This document shows, piece after piece, positions 26,731-36,215 of a DNA stretch of 64,000 nucleotides. Each line of letters begins with the position of its first letter. The first letter of the stretch is position 1. Source of the DNA: an uncultured bacterium (lineage in GTDB: Bacteria; Oederibacteriota; PGYV01; Palsa-1178); assembly GCA_937889595.1 (NCBI GenBank), contig CALAOR010000064.1, forward strand, positions 1-64,000. Direction: 5' to 3'. The position numbers and the translations under genes were made by a program. The notes beneath the pieces are model-generated. The model was not told the origin of the DNA. It saw nothing but the letters and a program-made list of their open reading frames with translations, and ran no database searches.

Positions 26731-29025
26731 TTGAAAAAATTTGTAACATCGGTTCTTGCGGTAATCTTTTTATCGGGTTTGGCCCTTTCTGTATTTGCCG
26801 AGGGCGAAGACATAGCGGCAAAACACAGGATAAAGTTGTGGACATTTGAAACCGGAACGACCGAAGGCTGGCACGGGGTGGGAAAGTGGAGCAAGACATG
26901 TTCGGTGACCACGGATAAGAGATACGTAACAGAGGGCAAATACGCGATGAAGGTTGACCTGACCGGTTCCATGGATTGGAACCAGGATGTCATGGTTATA
27001 GCCCCGCCGTTCGACCCGAATGTAAACAAGCTTGTCGAGATCTCAATGGACGTCACGGTGCCGGAAGCGTCTGTTGCCGGCCTTGAGTACCAGGAACTTT
27101 ACATGATTTGTTCAAGCAAATCAAATGCGTGGTATCAGCTTAAAAGCCAGCTTATGCCGGGGCAGAACAAGGTCGTCTTCAAGATCGACAATGCGAAGGT
27201 AAAGCAGGATATGTGGAACATATATCTGGTTACGAATAATTCCCAGCCGTATAAGGGGCCCATCTACATAGATAATATGGTTGGAAGGCTTATGGGGGAA
27301 CCCGGCAACGCGGAAGGCAGGATCATAGATAAAGCTACCGGAGCGCCGATCAAGGACGCGAGAGTTGTGCTCGGGGATTCTTTAACTGTTACGGACGGCA
27401 GCGGAAACTTTAAGGTGACAGTTCCGGAAGATGCCTATAAATTTGTTGTGGTTGCATACGGGTACAAAGATTACAACATGGACGCCGTGATCCTGGCAAA
27501 CGGGACAAAAAGTTTCGGCGACATCCCGATGTTGCTGAAAAAAGAACCGGTAAAAAAATCAGTGGTTATAAATATAGACCCGGCAAAGATAATCCGCACC
27601 ATTGACAAGCATAAGTTGTACGGGCAGAATATAGCCGCTTGGCACAAGCCGCAGGGCTACAGGGATGCGGAAGCGCTTGCGAAGATTAAAAGGATAGGCG
27701 CGACTTACTTCAGGATACCCGGAGGGGACTACGCCAATATTTACAACTGGAAGACCGGCGAAGCATATAAATACGACGGCACGATCAAGGACACTCAGGA
27801 ATTCAGCTATATGGGAGGCATGGTACCGTTCATCAAAAGGATGGATGTCATGACAAACAGCTCGGTTGAGGTGCTGCCCACGATCAATATCCTCACTCCC
27901 GCCAGCAAGACTATCAATCAGCGGCTGGATTATGCGCTTGACTGGCTGCAGGATATGAAAGACAAAGGCGTTAAGTATAAATACGTTGAAATTGGAAATG
28001 AGCTTGATAACAAGCCCCTGGTCCCGGGGCCGGCAAAGGCCAAAGAAGGGCATAGCCAGCTGGATTCCCAGACAGACATGAAAAACGTACACTGGTGGAC
28101 CGTGATCTCAAATTACTGCAAGGTCTTTAACCAGGCTGCGTATAAGATCAAGTATTTTGACAAAAGCCTCAAAATTATGGGGCCTGTTCCCATGCAGCCA
28201 ATGAACCAAGAAAGGCCCGAAGGCGATCCATGGAAGGCCACCGGGACAAAAGCGGCTTTTTGGGTGGAAAAATTCCTCTCGCTGTCGGGCAAATATGTGG
28301 ATACGCTCGGGGTTCATGAATATCCTTTCTGGGCGAACAATGACGCCAGGGCCCTGCTTTCCAAGCCACAGACAACATGGCCGGTTTACATGCCGAAATT
28401 CAGGGCATGGATCAAAAAATATGTAAATAAAGAGTACCCGAATAAATATGTTGAAGTTGCGCTCACTGAATGGAACTCGGGTGACGAGAATATCATGACG
28501 GTTATGATGGAGAACGCCCTCTTCAGCGCGGATTATCTTGGATCGTTCATGAAGGAAGGCGGAGATATGGCATTTGTATGGGACTTGTATACGCAGAAAC
28601 CCGGATTGGGCGGGGGACACGGGCTTATGGACGAGGAAAATGACGCGACCAGCAAGTTCTCTGAAAGATGCGTGTACTGGATATTTGATATGTATTACAA
28701 TGATTTCGGCACTAAAATGATACAGTGCGAATCAGACAACCCGGATCTGTCGGTTTACGCGTCCATGGTAGACGACAGCACCATATCCATCATGGCCATA
28801 AACAAGACAAGATTGTCGGTATCCGCCGCAAAGTTAAATGTAAAAGGATTTACCCTGTCAGGTTCGGCCAAAGCATGGCAGCTCTCCGACAAGGAGTATG
28901 TATGGTCCAAGGAACTCTACAGGCCCATAATTAATTCCGGCCCTGCGGAGATGGATGTAAACCTGGACAACGGCACATATAACTTCCCGCCGTATTCAGT
29001 GACAGTGCTCCAGGTAAAAAAGTAA
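26731..29025 (+). CDS. Exported multi-domain glycoside hydrolase (clan GH-A-like) with N-terminal carbohydrate-binding and carboxypeptidase-regulatory-like domains
   Basis: TTG start, signal peptide; AEGRIIDKATGAPIKDARVVLGD...TVTDGSGNFKVTV; IGATYFRIPGGDYANIYNW; YVEIGNELDN; VALTEWNSGD. Confidence 0.78.
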   Translation: MKKFVTSVLAVIFLSGLALSVFAEGEDIAAKHRIKLWTFETGTTEGWHGVGKWSKTCSVTTDKRYVTEGKYAMKVDLTGSMDWNQDVMVIAPPFDPNVNKLVEISMDVTVPEASVAGLEYQELYMICSSKSNAWYQLKSQLMPGQNKVVFKIDNAKVKQDMWNIYLVTNNSQPYKGPIYIDNMVGRLMGEPGNAEGRIIDKATGAPIKDARVVLGDSLTVTDGSGNFKVTVPEDAYKFVVVAYGYKDYNMDAVILANGTKSFGDIPMLLKKEPVKKSVVINIDPAKIIRTIDKHKLYGQNIAAWHKPQGYRDAEALAKIKRIGATYFRIPGGDYANIYNWKTGEAYKYDGTIKDTQEFSYMGGMVPFIKRMDVMTNSSVEVLPTINILTPASKTINQRLDYALDWLQDMKDKGVKYKYVEIGNELDNKPLVPGPAKAKEGHSQLDSQTDMKNVHWWTVISNYCKVFNQAAYKIKYFDKSLKIMGPVPMQPMNQERPEGDPWKATGTKAAFWVEKFLSLSGKYVDTLGVHEYPFWANNDARALLSKPQTTWPVYMPKFRAWIKKYVNKEYPNKYVEVALTEWNSGDENIMTVMMENALFSADYLGSFMKEGGDMAFVWDLYTQKPGLGGGHGLMDEENDATSKFSERCVYWIFDMYYNDFGTKMIQCESDNPDLSVYASMVDDSTISIMAINKTRLSVSAAKLNVKGFTLSGSAKAWQLSDKEYVWSKELYRPIINSGPAEMDVNLDNGTYNFPPYSVTVLQVKK

Positions 29026-29038
29026 AGTCAAAACATTC

Positions 29039-29059
29039 AGATAGTAGATAGTAGATGGA
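29039..29059. repeat. Short heptamer tandem repeat (AGATAGT)
   Basis: AGATAGT-AGATAGT-AGATGGA, 13 nt after stop of 29025 CDS. Confidence 0.75.
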
Positions 29060-29066
29060 TCAATGC

Positions 29067-29102
29067 GCAGTGGCCGGATAATATCCGGCCACTGCTTTTT
29101 TT
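29067..29102 (+). terminator. Intrinsic terminator after glycoside hydrolase gene
   Basis: gcagtggccggat-aat-atccggccactgc followed by seven T. Confidence 0.88.
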
Positions 29103-29315
29103 AGGCAAAAATATGCGGTTAATGTAGTGGCCGAATATTATTCGGACACTCGTTGGTTTGGACATCCTACCTGTGGCGGCAGTATATGCCGCCACTACAA
29201 TATGTATTTCAAAATCCGAATTTGATTATTTTATCCTAAAATAGAATTGACTTTCCGCCTGTTTTTATTATAATAAACTCACATTTTTATAAAACGTTTT
29301 TAAGGAGAAAATCAA

Positions 29316-29843
29316 ATGGCAAAAAAGGCTAAAAAGGCAAAAGCACCAAGTATAATAACTATACCGCCGCAGGGCATGACAATCACCATTCCCAATAAGT
29401 TTTATCTGGTGGCGGGCGCTTCGGAAGGCATGACGCCGCTTAATGCTTTTGACAATGCGCTTGTGGACGCCGGCATCGGGAATACAAACCTTGTTAAAAT
29501 GTCATCAATACTTCCGCCTGGCTGCATAAATATAAAACCGGTAAAACTGCCTTTGGGTGCGCTTGTTCCGGTGGCTTATGCCTCGAAAGTGTCCTCGCAG
29601 TCCGACGAGATTATCTCGGCGGCGGTCGCGGTTGCAATACCCAGGGATAAAAAGAAAAACGGGCTTATCATGGAGTACTCGGCGGCAGGTCACAAGGAAG
29701 AAGTTGAAAAGATAGTGAGGCATATGGCTGAAGAGGGTTTTAGGCAGAGAGGTTATGAACTAAGGGAGATCCTTTCCATCTCCGCGCAGCATAATGTAAA
29801 AAAGATAGGCGCCGCGTATGCCGCGGTTGTTTTGTGGTGGTAG
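29316..29843 (+). CDS. pdaD: Pyruvoyl-dependent arginine decarboxylase
   Basis: IPNKFYLVAGASEGMTPLNAFDNALVDAGIGNTNLVKMSSILPPG with SS processing site; AYAAVVLWW. Confidence 0.92.
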   Translation: MAKKAKKAKAPSIITIPPQGMTITIPNKFYLVAGASEGMTPLNAFDNALVDAGIGNTNLVKMSSILPPGCINIKPVKLPLGALVPVAYASKVSSQSDEIISAAVAVAIPRDKKKNGLIMEYSAAGHKEEVEKIVRHMAEEGFRQRGYELREILSISAQHNVKKIGAAYAAVVLWW

Positions 29844-29847
29844 GCTG

Positions 29848-30687
29848 ATGGGGAAAATGACAGGCAAGTGGTGCACGGAAGTATATAAGGATACGGCGCT
29901 TTCTTTTAAAATAAAAAAGAAACTTTACGGTAAAAGGTCCAGGTACCAGATGGTGGAAGTATATGAGACTGAAAAACACGGCAACCTGATGGCGCTGGAC
30001 GGCTGCTACATGGTGTCCACTGCCGAAGAGTTTGTATATCACGATATGCTCGCTCATGTCCCCCTTTTTACCCATCCCAACCCGGAGAACATACTTGTGA
30101 TCGGCGGCGGGGACGGAGGGACGGTCAGGGAAGTCATGAAACATAAGTCCGTCAAGTCAATTGATTTTGTGGAAATAGATGATGATGTTTATACGGTCTC
30201 AAAAAAATATTTTCCGGCGCTTGTTAAAGGACTGGAGCAGGATGACAGGGTGCACTTTTTATTCGGGGACGGCATTAAATTTGTGAAAGATTCCAGGGAT
30301 AAATACGATGTTATCCTTGTTGACGGCACCGACCCGTCGGATATAGCGGGAGGGCTTTTTTCGTCCGATTTCTTTAATGACGTGCATAATGCCTTAAAAT
30401 CAGACGGTATCATGGTTATGCAGTCCGAGGACCCCTATTACGACTCTGATATCATAAAGAACGTACAGGACAGGCTGAAAAAACTCTTCAAGCAGGTGCA
30501 TCTTTATCTCGCGTTTATTCCCATTTACCCGTCAGGCATGTGGAGTTTTTCTTATGCTTCAAAAAAATATGACCCGATGGTAATAAAGAACAAAAGATCC
30601 GGGATATCAAAATTCAAATACTACAGCCCGGAAGTCCATAAGGCGGCATTCGCGCTTCCGCAGTTTGTGAAAGACGCTATAAAATGA
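29848..30687 (+). CDS. speE: Spermidine synthase (polyamine aminopropyltransferase)
   Basis: YQMVEVYETEKHGNLMALDGCYMVSTAEEFVYHDMLAHVPL, ILVIGGGDGGTVREV, DGTDP. Confidence 0.95.
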   Translation: MGKMTGKWCTEVYKDTALSFKIKKKLYGKRSRYQMVEVYETEKHGNLMALDGCYMVSTAEEFVYHDMLAHVPLFTHPNPENILVIGGGDGGTVREVMKHKSVKSIDFVEIDDDVYTVSKKYFPALVKGLEQDDRVHFLFGDGIKFVKDSRDKYDVILVDGTDPSDIAGGLFSSDFFNDVHNALKSDGIMVMQSEDPYYDSDIIKNVQDRLKKLFKQVHLYLAFIPIYPSGMWSFSYASKKYDPMVIKNKRSGISKFKYYSPEVHKAAFALPQFVKDAIK

Positions 30688-31538
30688 ACTTTATCAAAAA
30701 CGCCGGTTTTATAGCATGCGACGCCGGGTACAAGGCGGCGCACACGGTATTAGCGGGGCTGCCATATGACGGCACATCTTCTTTCAGGCCCGGTTCGAGG
30801 TTCGCCCCTGATTCTATAAGAAGGTATTCCTACGCCATAGAAACATTTTCCCACGAGCAGGAACGCGACATAACGGATTATAAGGTTGCCGACCTGGGAA
30901 ACCTGGAAATGCCTTACGGCGACAGCAAAGCCGTGGTAAAATTGGTTGAAGAACTCGCTGCTAAAATGCTCAAGGATAAGAAAAAAGCCCTGTACATAGG
31001 CGGGGAGCACCTGCTTACATATCCCATCATGAAGCAGTACTCGAAAAAGTACAAGAACTTAAAAGTCATATATTTCGACGCACACGCTGATTTCAGGGAA
31101 AGTTTTACAGGGAGCCGTCTTTCACACGCATCAGCCGCGAGGCTCACGGCCGGGGAAGTCGGGGATAAGAACCTGTTCATGTTCGGAATACGTTCTTTTG
31201 AAAAAAATGAGTGGCTGTATATGAAAAAACATAATATATTTGTGGACAGCAAAGCCGGACGTTTTGATGAAGTGGTTGATAAAATAAAGGGCTATCCGGT
31301 TTATATGTCTTTGGATATGGATGTTTTTGATCCTTCCTGTCTGCCGGGCCTGGGTACTCCGGAGGCCGGCGGTATTTTCTATGATGATTTTATGAAGCTC
31401 CTTCCGGGCCTGTCAAAACTTGACATAGTCGGAATGGATGTCCTTGAGATATCGCCCGAATACGACCCGCACGGCAACTCGAGCATATTCGCGGCAAAAG
31501 TCATAAGGGAACTGATCCTTAATACCGCTGTCAAATGA
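30684..31538 (+). CDS. speB: Agmatinase/ureohydrolase family protein
   Basis: GLPYDGTSSFRPGSRFAPDSIRRYS, GGEHLLTYP, FDAHADFRE, SLDMDVFDPSCLPGLGTPEAGG. Confidence 0.93.
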   Translation: MNFIKNAGFIACDAGYKAAHTVLAGLPYDGTSSFRPGSRFAPDSIRRYSYAIETFSHEQERDITDYKVADLGNLEMPYGDSKAVVKLVEELAAKMLKDKKKALYIGGEHLLTYPIMKQYSKKYKNLKVIYFDAHADFRESFTGSRLSHASAARLTAGEVGDKNLFMFGIRSFEKNEWLYMKKHNIFVDSKAGRFDEVVDKIKGYPVYMSLDMDVFDPSCLPGLGTPEAGGIFYDDFMKLLPGLSKLDIVGMDVLEISPEYDPHGNSSIFAAKVIRELILNTAVK

Positions 31539-33901
31539 CAGCAAAAGACAAAGTATATAACGGTATACTTGCTTTAATGCCGTTGATTGTCTTTATGCCG
31601 ATGTACATTTCAAATCAGGTGGTTGGCTGGCTTGACTTTCCGTTTTATTTTCTCCCGTTCCGCATGCTGACCGCTGATTATATACAGCATGGTATTATGC
31701 CTTTCTGGAACCCGTATATATACTGCGGAAACCCGCTTATGGCAAACATGCAGTCCGCGGTTTTTTATCCATTAAATATTTTCTATCACGTCCTGCCGGC
31801 GGTCCTTGCGGTAAAAATCACCACTTATATAATATTCACCGTAATGGCGCTGTTCACTTACGCGTTTATCAGGCTTTACAAGGCCTCGGAAGAGGGGAGT
31901 TTCCTGGCTGCGGTTGTGTTTGCTTTCGGATTCTACAGCATGGCCAAGGCCGTTGAATTTGCCGAGATCAATGTCATGGGGTGGATGCCCGCCGCGCTGT
32001 ATTTCACCAAAATGTGTTCCGGGTCGGGAAAGATCCGTGATTTGTTCATGATATCTTTTATGCTGTGCCTGTCCCTGCTCGGCGGCCATGCGCAGTTCTT
32101 TATTTATGTTTGGCTTATTTTTTCAGTTTTCTTTATTTATGAAAATATTTATATGACGGGACGCTCCGTGCCGGACTGTATAAAAGACTTTTTTATCATA
32201 AACATCATACTGCTCGGATTGTCATCCATACAGCTCCTGCCGACGGCCAGATTTATTCTTCTTTCAAAAAGAGCCGTGGGCGGCCTTGGGTACGCGAGCG
32301 TTATGTCCGGTTTCTTAAGTTTTGACCATATAGTAACTTTCATTTTTCCTTTCCTTACAGGTATTTTTTCGAAGCAATCCGGTTTTTTAAACTGGTTCGG
32401 ACTTGTAAATGCCGGTATACTTCCCATATTGTTTATGGTACTGGGCGCGTTCATGATCAAGGAGACCAGGCTCAGGCTTTTTCTCATCTCGGCGTTTACA
32501 TTATTTCTTTTACTGACGTTCATAGGGCGGATGCCTTTTTACAGTGCTTTATTTCATATGCTGCCTTTTTTAGGGTCCATAAATTACCAGTCGAAGGCGA
32601 TATTGGGGCTGTTTTTCATTATGTGTCTTCTCTTTGCAAAAGGTTTTGACGAGCTATTCAGCAGGCCGGGCAAGGAACTGAAGGGTTTTATGCTGTTTTC
32701 CTACATATCTTTTGCGGCCGTGTTTATTGCGTATATTTGCGCGGAACTGTATAAAAATAATATTATGATATTTTACAGGAAAATTTTTGCGCCGGGAGCG
32801 AGTTTTGAGAGTGTATACAGCGCGGTGCAGTCCTATGACCGGCTTCTTTTTAATTTCATGCTCTTTGTGGTTATTTTTGCCGCCGCAGTGCTGATAATCC
32901 ATATTGCCGGAAATGAAACAAGAAGGGGGACGGGGATTAAGACTGCCGCTGTGGCTGTATCCCTGATAAGCCTTTTTACTTTTCAGCACTGGGAAGAATT
33001 CATATATTACGATCCGGCGGTTCTGTTTACAAAAACAAAACAGATGGATTTCATCACGAACAAAAGTTCAATCGGACAGTCAAGGATCCTTGCGCCGGGA
33101 AGATATAACCGTTTTAGCCTGCAAGTAGACACTGCAACGGTCAATGACCTTGTTTATTACTACCAGGATACGTTTTCACCCAACTTCCCGATGTATTACA
33201 GGTTAAAAAATGCAGACGGGTTTGATTCGCTGTTTCCGGGCGATTTTGCGTTCTTTAAGGGCTGTTTTAACGTAACGGAAACTCCCTGGACCATGCCGGC
33301 TTTCTCGCTTTTCTCGGCAAAATATGTGGCAAGCATAGCAAAAATAAATGATAAAAATTTAAAACTTGTAAGTCCCGGTTATTCCAATATATATGAAAAT
33401 TCAAACTATCTTCCGCCCGCATTCATGATCGGATGTCCTTTTGAAGCCGCCGCTGTGGACAGGGATAAGGCCAGGGAAATGCTTTCAAAACCTTATTTTA
33501 ACCCGCTTAAAACGCTGATTATGGAAAAGCAGGACGCTGATCCTAAAAATCCCGCAGCAGGCCTTGTGAACCTGGAAAAACAGGCAGGTGATCCGGGGAA
33601 AAAAGAAGTAAGCCTTTCCATGCCCGACCCAAATACGTACGTTGTTAAGACAAGCTCGCCGGTTGCCGGCGTGTTAGTGCTGACTGATAATTATTATCCG
33701 GGCTGGAAGGCATATGTTGACGGCATTGAAACAAAAATATTGAAAGTGGACATAACTTTTAAAGGCGTATTTCTTGGTGCGGGAAGCCACGAAGTTCGTT
33801 TTAAATATTCGCCGCCGGAATTCTTTTACGGAGCGCTTATTTCCATACTGTTGCTTTTGCTGATGATCACGGTTGTGCCGTTCATTGCAGCTTTGTTTTA
33901 G
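31535..33901 (+). CDS. YfhO-family multi-pass membrane protein
   Basis: WNPYIYCGNPLMANMQSAVFYPLN, LLGGHAQFFIY, SSPVAGVLVLTDNYYPGWKAYVDG. Confidence 0.88.
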   Translation: MTAKDKVYNGILALMPLIVFMPMYISNQVVGWLDFPFYFLPFRMLTADYIQHGIMPFWNPYIYCGNPLMANMQSAVFYPLNIFYHVLPAVLAVKITTYIIFTVMALFTYAFIRLYKASEEGSFLAAVVFAFGFYSMAKAVEFAEINVMGWMPAALYFTKMCSGSGKIRDLFMISFMLCLSLLGGHAQFFIYVWLIFSVFFIYENIYMTGRSVPDCIKDFFIINIILLGLSSIQLLPTARFILLSKRAVGGLGYASVMSGFLSFDHIVTFIFPFLTGIFSKQSGFLNWFGLVNAGILPILFMVLGAFMIKETRLRLFLISAFTLFLLLTFIGRMPFYSALFHMLPFLGSINYQSKAILGLFFIMCLLFAKGFDELFSRPGKELKGFMLFSYISFAAVFIAYICAELYKNNIMIFYRKIFAPGASFESVYSAVQSYDRLLFNFMLFVVIFAAAVLIIHIAGNETRRGTGIKTAAVAVSLISLFTFQHWEEFIYYDPAVLFTKTKQMDFITNKSSIGQSRILAPGRYNRFSLQVDTATVNDLVYYYQDTFSPNFPMYYRLKNADGFDSLFPGDFAFFKGCFNVTETPWTMPAFSLFSAKYVASIAKINDKNLKLVSPGYSNIYENSNYLPPAFMIGCPFEAAAVDRDKAREMLSKPYFNPLKTLIMEKQDADPKNPAAGLVNLEKQAGDPGKKEVSLSMPDPNTYVVKTSSPVAGVLVLTDNYYPGWKAYVDGIETKILKVDITFKGVFLGAGSHEVRFKYSPPEFFYGALISILLLLLMITVVPFIAALF

Positions 33902-33932
33902 GTCCGCTTATTTTAACCGGGGTGTTATATAG

Positions 33933-35909
33933 ATGAAAACAAACAGGATGTTGGTTACGGGTGTCATGTTGTTTTTTACGGCTTGTTTTTGGCTGTATTT
34001 TTCAGGCATGGCGCCTTCATATAATTCGGACGACAGCCCTGAAACTTCAGCGGCTTACTATACCCTCGGGATACAGCATCCGCCCGGTTATCCGCTGGCT
34101 ACGCTTATAGGGAAAATATTCATGAATGTGCAGTTGGGTTCGCCGGCATTCAGGGCAAACCTTATGGCCGTATTTTTCAGCGTGTTTGCGGGTTTCATGA
34201 TATTCATGCTCGTTTACTTCTGCATAACATCCCGGGACAAAAAAACAGGCAACTTTACATCTGCTGCGGTATCCGCGGCGGCAGCCTCATTTTATCTATT
34301 TTCAGGATCGGCATGGCTGCAGGGAAGCATAGGAAAGGGCGGCCTATACGCCTTAAACTCCTTTCTGCTGGCCTCCTGTCTTTACGCTCTGTTCAGGATG
34401 AATGAAGGAAAAAAATATCTTTACCTTTTTGCCGTTATATACGGGATTTCCATGGGCAACCACTGGACCAGCATGATTGTCATATCTCCGGCGGTTTTGT
34501 ACTATCTGTTTATGGAAAGAAAGAATTTAACCCTGAAGCGTTTATTAACGGCCGCGGCATTTTTTATTCTCGGGGCCTCGGTTTATATTTACGTGCCATT
34601 AAGGAACCTTACGGGTCCGGCTTACTGCTGGGGGGACGTAAAAAGCATCAAGGATTTTATATGGCTTATTTCCCGCGCCCAGTATTCGGGAATAGAAGTA
34701 AAACACAGCCTCGTAGATACGCTTAATCTGCTGGGTTACTATGTTAAGAACCTTTTCCAGTCCGAGTTTCCGTGGGGAACGGCCATACTGATATTGCCCG
34801 GCATGGTAATGCTGGCATTAAAACAGGCGAAAAAAGGCATTATGCTGATTGCCGCGTATTTGTTTATCATGGTAAGTGTAGCGTCTTTCGCCACCCCGCC
34901 TCCCAAAACCGAATGGCTTATCAAACCATACCTTGTTTCCACAAATATTTTTGCCGCGGTTTTCAGCGCTTTTTCAATTTACTATATAGCGGCCATGTTT
35001 AAAAACACCATGGTAAAAAGAACCCTCGCCTTATTTTTGGCTGCGGTTGTCACTGTTATTTTAATCGCCGCCAATAGGCCCGGTTACGGGCGTTATTTTA
35101 TCGGCTATGATTACGGCAATAACATGGTGAAATCGATAAAACCCGGTTCAATAATATTTCTTGAGGGCGACATGAACGTCGGAGCCATGATTTATAAATC
35201 CCTCGTTGAAAAGCAGAGGTTTGTTCCGGTAATACCCGTTGTGTCGCTGTACGGCTGGTATCAGGAACAGGTTACGCGGAATTTCGGGAGTTTAATCAAT
35301 ATGCCGCCGCCCTTAAAAGACTTAAAACAGTATATGGGCTCCATAATGGCGGCAAATCCGGGCCGCGACTTTTACTACTCCAATATTTTCACAAAACAGT
35401 TCGTGGACGAGGGGGCGCTGAAACCCGAGGGAATCGTCATAAAGATCATGCGTAATAACATGAGAAGCGTTATATCGGATTATTTATTCAATATTTATTC
35501 ATACAGGGGAATGGTGGAAGACAAGGTAAAGAGCGATGAATTCACCCACAGGCTTGTAATAGAAAATTACGCGATGAGTTTTTTTAACCTGGCCGACGTG
35601 CTGAGAAATACGGGTAACAATAAAATAGCGGCCAAATATTACGAGCGGGGCCTGATTTTCTACAAAAACCACGGGGCCTATATAAATGCGGGCCTGGCGT
35701 GTTACTATGCGGGCGAATTAGACAAAGCCGAAGCCATGTGGCAGGAAGCCTTAAACACGGACCCGAAAGATTCAGTATCGTATTCCAACATGGCCTTCAT
35801 TTATCTGAACAAAAAAGACATACCCAAAGCAAAAGAATTCATACAAAAAGCCCTGCAGCTTGACCCGAACAACCAGACCGCTCTGTATCTGCAGAAGAAC
35901 ATTAAATGA
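33933..35909 (+). CDS. DUF2723-family membrane protein with C-terminal TPR repeats
   Basis: DSPETSAAYYTLGIQHPPGYPLATLIGKIF; C-terminal ALNTDPKDSVSYSNMAFIYLNKKDIPKAKEFIQKALQLDPNN. Confidence 0.87.
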   Translation: MKTNRMLVTGVMLFFTACFWLYFSGMAPSYNSDDSPETSAAYYTLGIQHPPGYPLATLIGKIFMNVQLGSPAFRANLMAVFFSVFAGFMIFMLVYFCITSRDKKTGNFTSAAVSAAAASFYLFSGSAWLQGSIGKGGLYALNSFLLASCLYALFRMNEGKKYLYLFAVIYGISMGNHWTSMIVISPAVLYYLFMERKNLTLKRLLTAAAFFILGASVYIYVPLRNLTGPAYCWGDVKSIKDFIWLISRAQYSGIEVKHSLVDTLNLLGYYVKNLFQSEFPWGTAILILPGMVMLALKQAKKGIMLIAAYLFIMVSVASFATPPPKTEWLIKPYLVSTNIFAAVFSAFSIYYIAAMFKNTMVKRTLALFLAAVVTVILIAANRPGYGRYFIGYDYGNNMVKSIKPGSIIFLEGDMNVGAMIYKSLVEKQRFVPVIPVVSLYGWYQEQVTRNFGSLINMPPPLKDLKQYMGSIMAANPGRDFYYSNIFTKQFVDEGALKPEGIVIKIMRNNMRSVISDYLFNIYSYRGMVEDKVKSDEFTHRLVIENYAMSFFNLADVLRNTGNNKIAAKYYERGLIFYKNHGAYINAGLACYYAGELDKAEAMWQEALNTDPKDSVSYSNMAFIYLNKKDIPKAKEFIQKALQLDPNNQTALYLQKNIK

Positions 35910-35932
35910 TACTGCCGGAAAAGCATGATAGG

Positions 35933-36036
35933 TCGTGTCCGGTACGAACTTTAATTTTTCTATGGATTTTGCGCTTATATTATATAGGGGAATCGCGCAA
36001 AGGCCATAGAAAAATTATAATTCGTACCGGACACGA
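35933..36036. repeat. Hairpin element A copy 2: 33-nt arms (2 mismatches) around a 38-nt core
   Basis: tcgtgtccggtacgaactttaatttttctatgg / ccatagaaaaattataattcgtaccggacacga flank attttgcgcttatattatataggggaatcgcgcaaagg. Confidence 0.93.
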
Positions 36037-36041
36037 TAAAG

Positions 36042-36100
36042 AATATCTGCCTGCATTTGTAGGGGCAGCATATCATGCTGCCCGCCTTTTGCGGGCTTTT
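36042..36100. repeat. Dispersed hairpin repeat B copy 2
   Basis: 56/59 identical to 2773-2831. Confidence 0.92.
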
Positions 36101-36134
36101 CCGGTAGTATCATTCGTTTTAGGGTGAGGAGGAA

Positions 36135-36164
36135 GGTGTTCTTTGTACCGGTGTTCTTTGTACC
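36135..36164. repeat. Perfect 2 x 15-bp tandem duplication
   Basis: ggtgttctttgtacc repeated twice. Confidence 0.9.
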
Positions 36165-36175
36165 TTCATTTGTGA

Positions 36176-36204
36176 TTGATTTACCCGCAGCTAAGTAGTA
36201 TAAT
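36176..36204 (+). promoter_or_regulatory. Promoter candidate for hflX and downstream genes
   Basis: TTGATT, 17-nt spacer, TATAAT (36199-36204). Confidence 0.65.
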
Positions 36205-36215
36205 CATCAAACATC

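Larger units (their letters stand above)
35905..36114. repeat. Composite palindromic element bounded by 19-bp inverted repeats and containing hairpins A and B
   Basis: aatgatactgccggaaaag (35905-35923) vs reverse complement of cttttccggtagtatcatt (36096-36114), 1 mismatch. Confidence 0.9.

Noticed and set aside
27559-28092. Minus-strand 177-aa ORF
   Set aside because: Antisense to the glycoside hydrolase gene; no family signature or separate signals.
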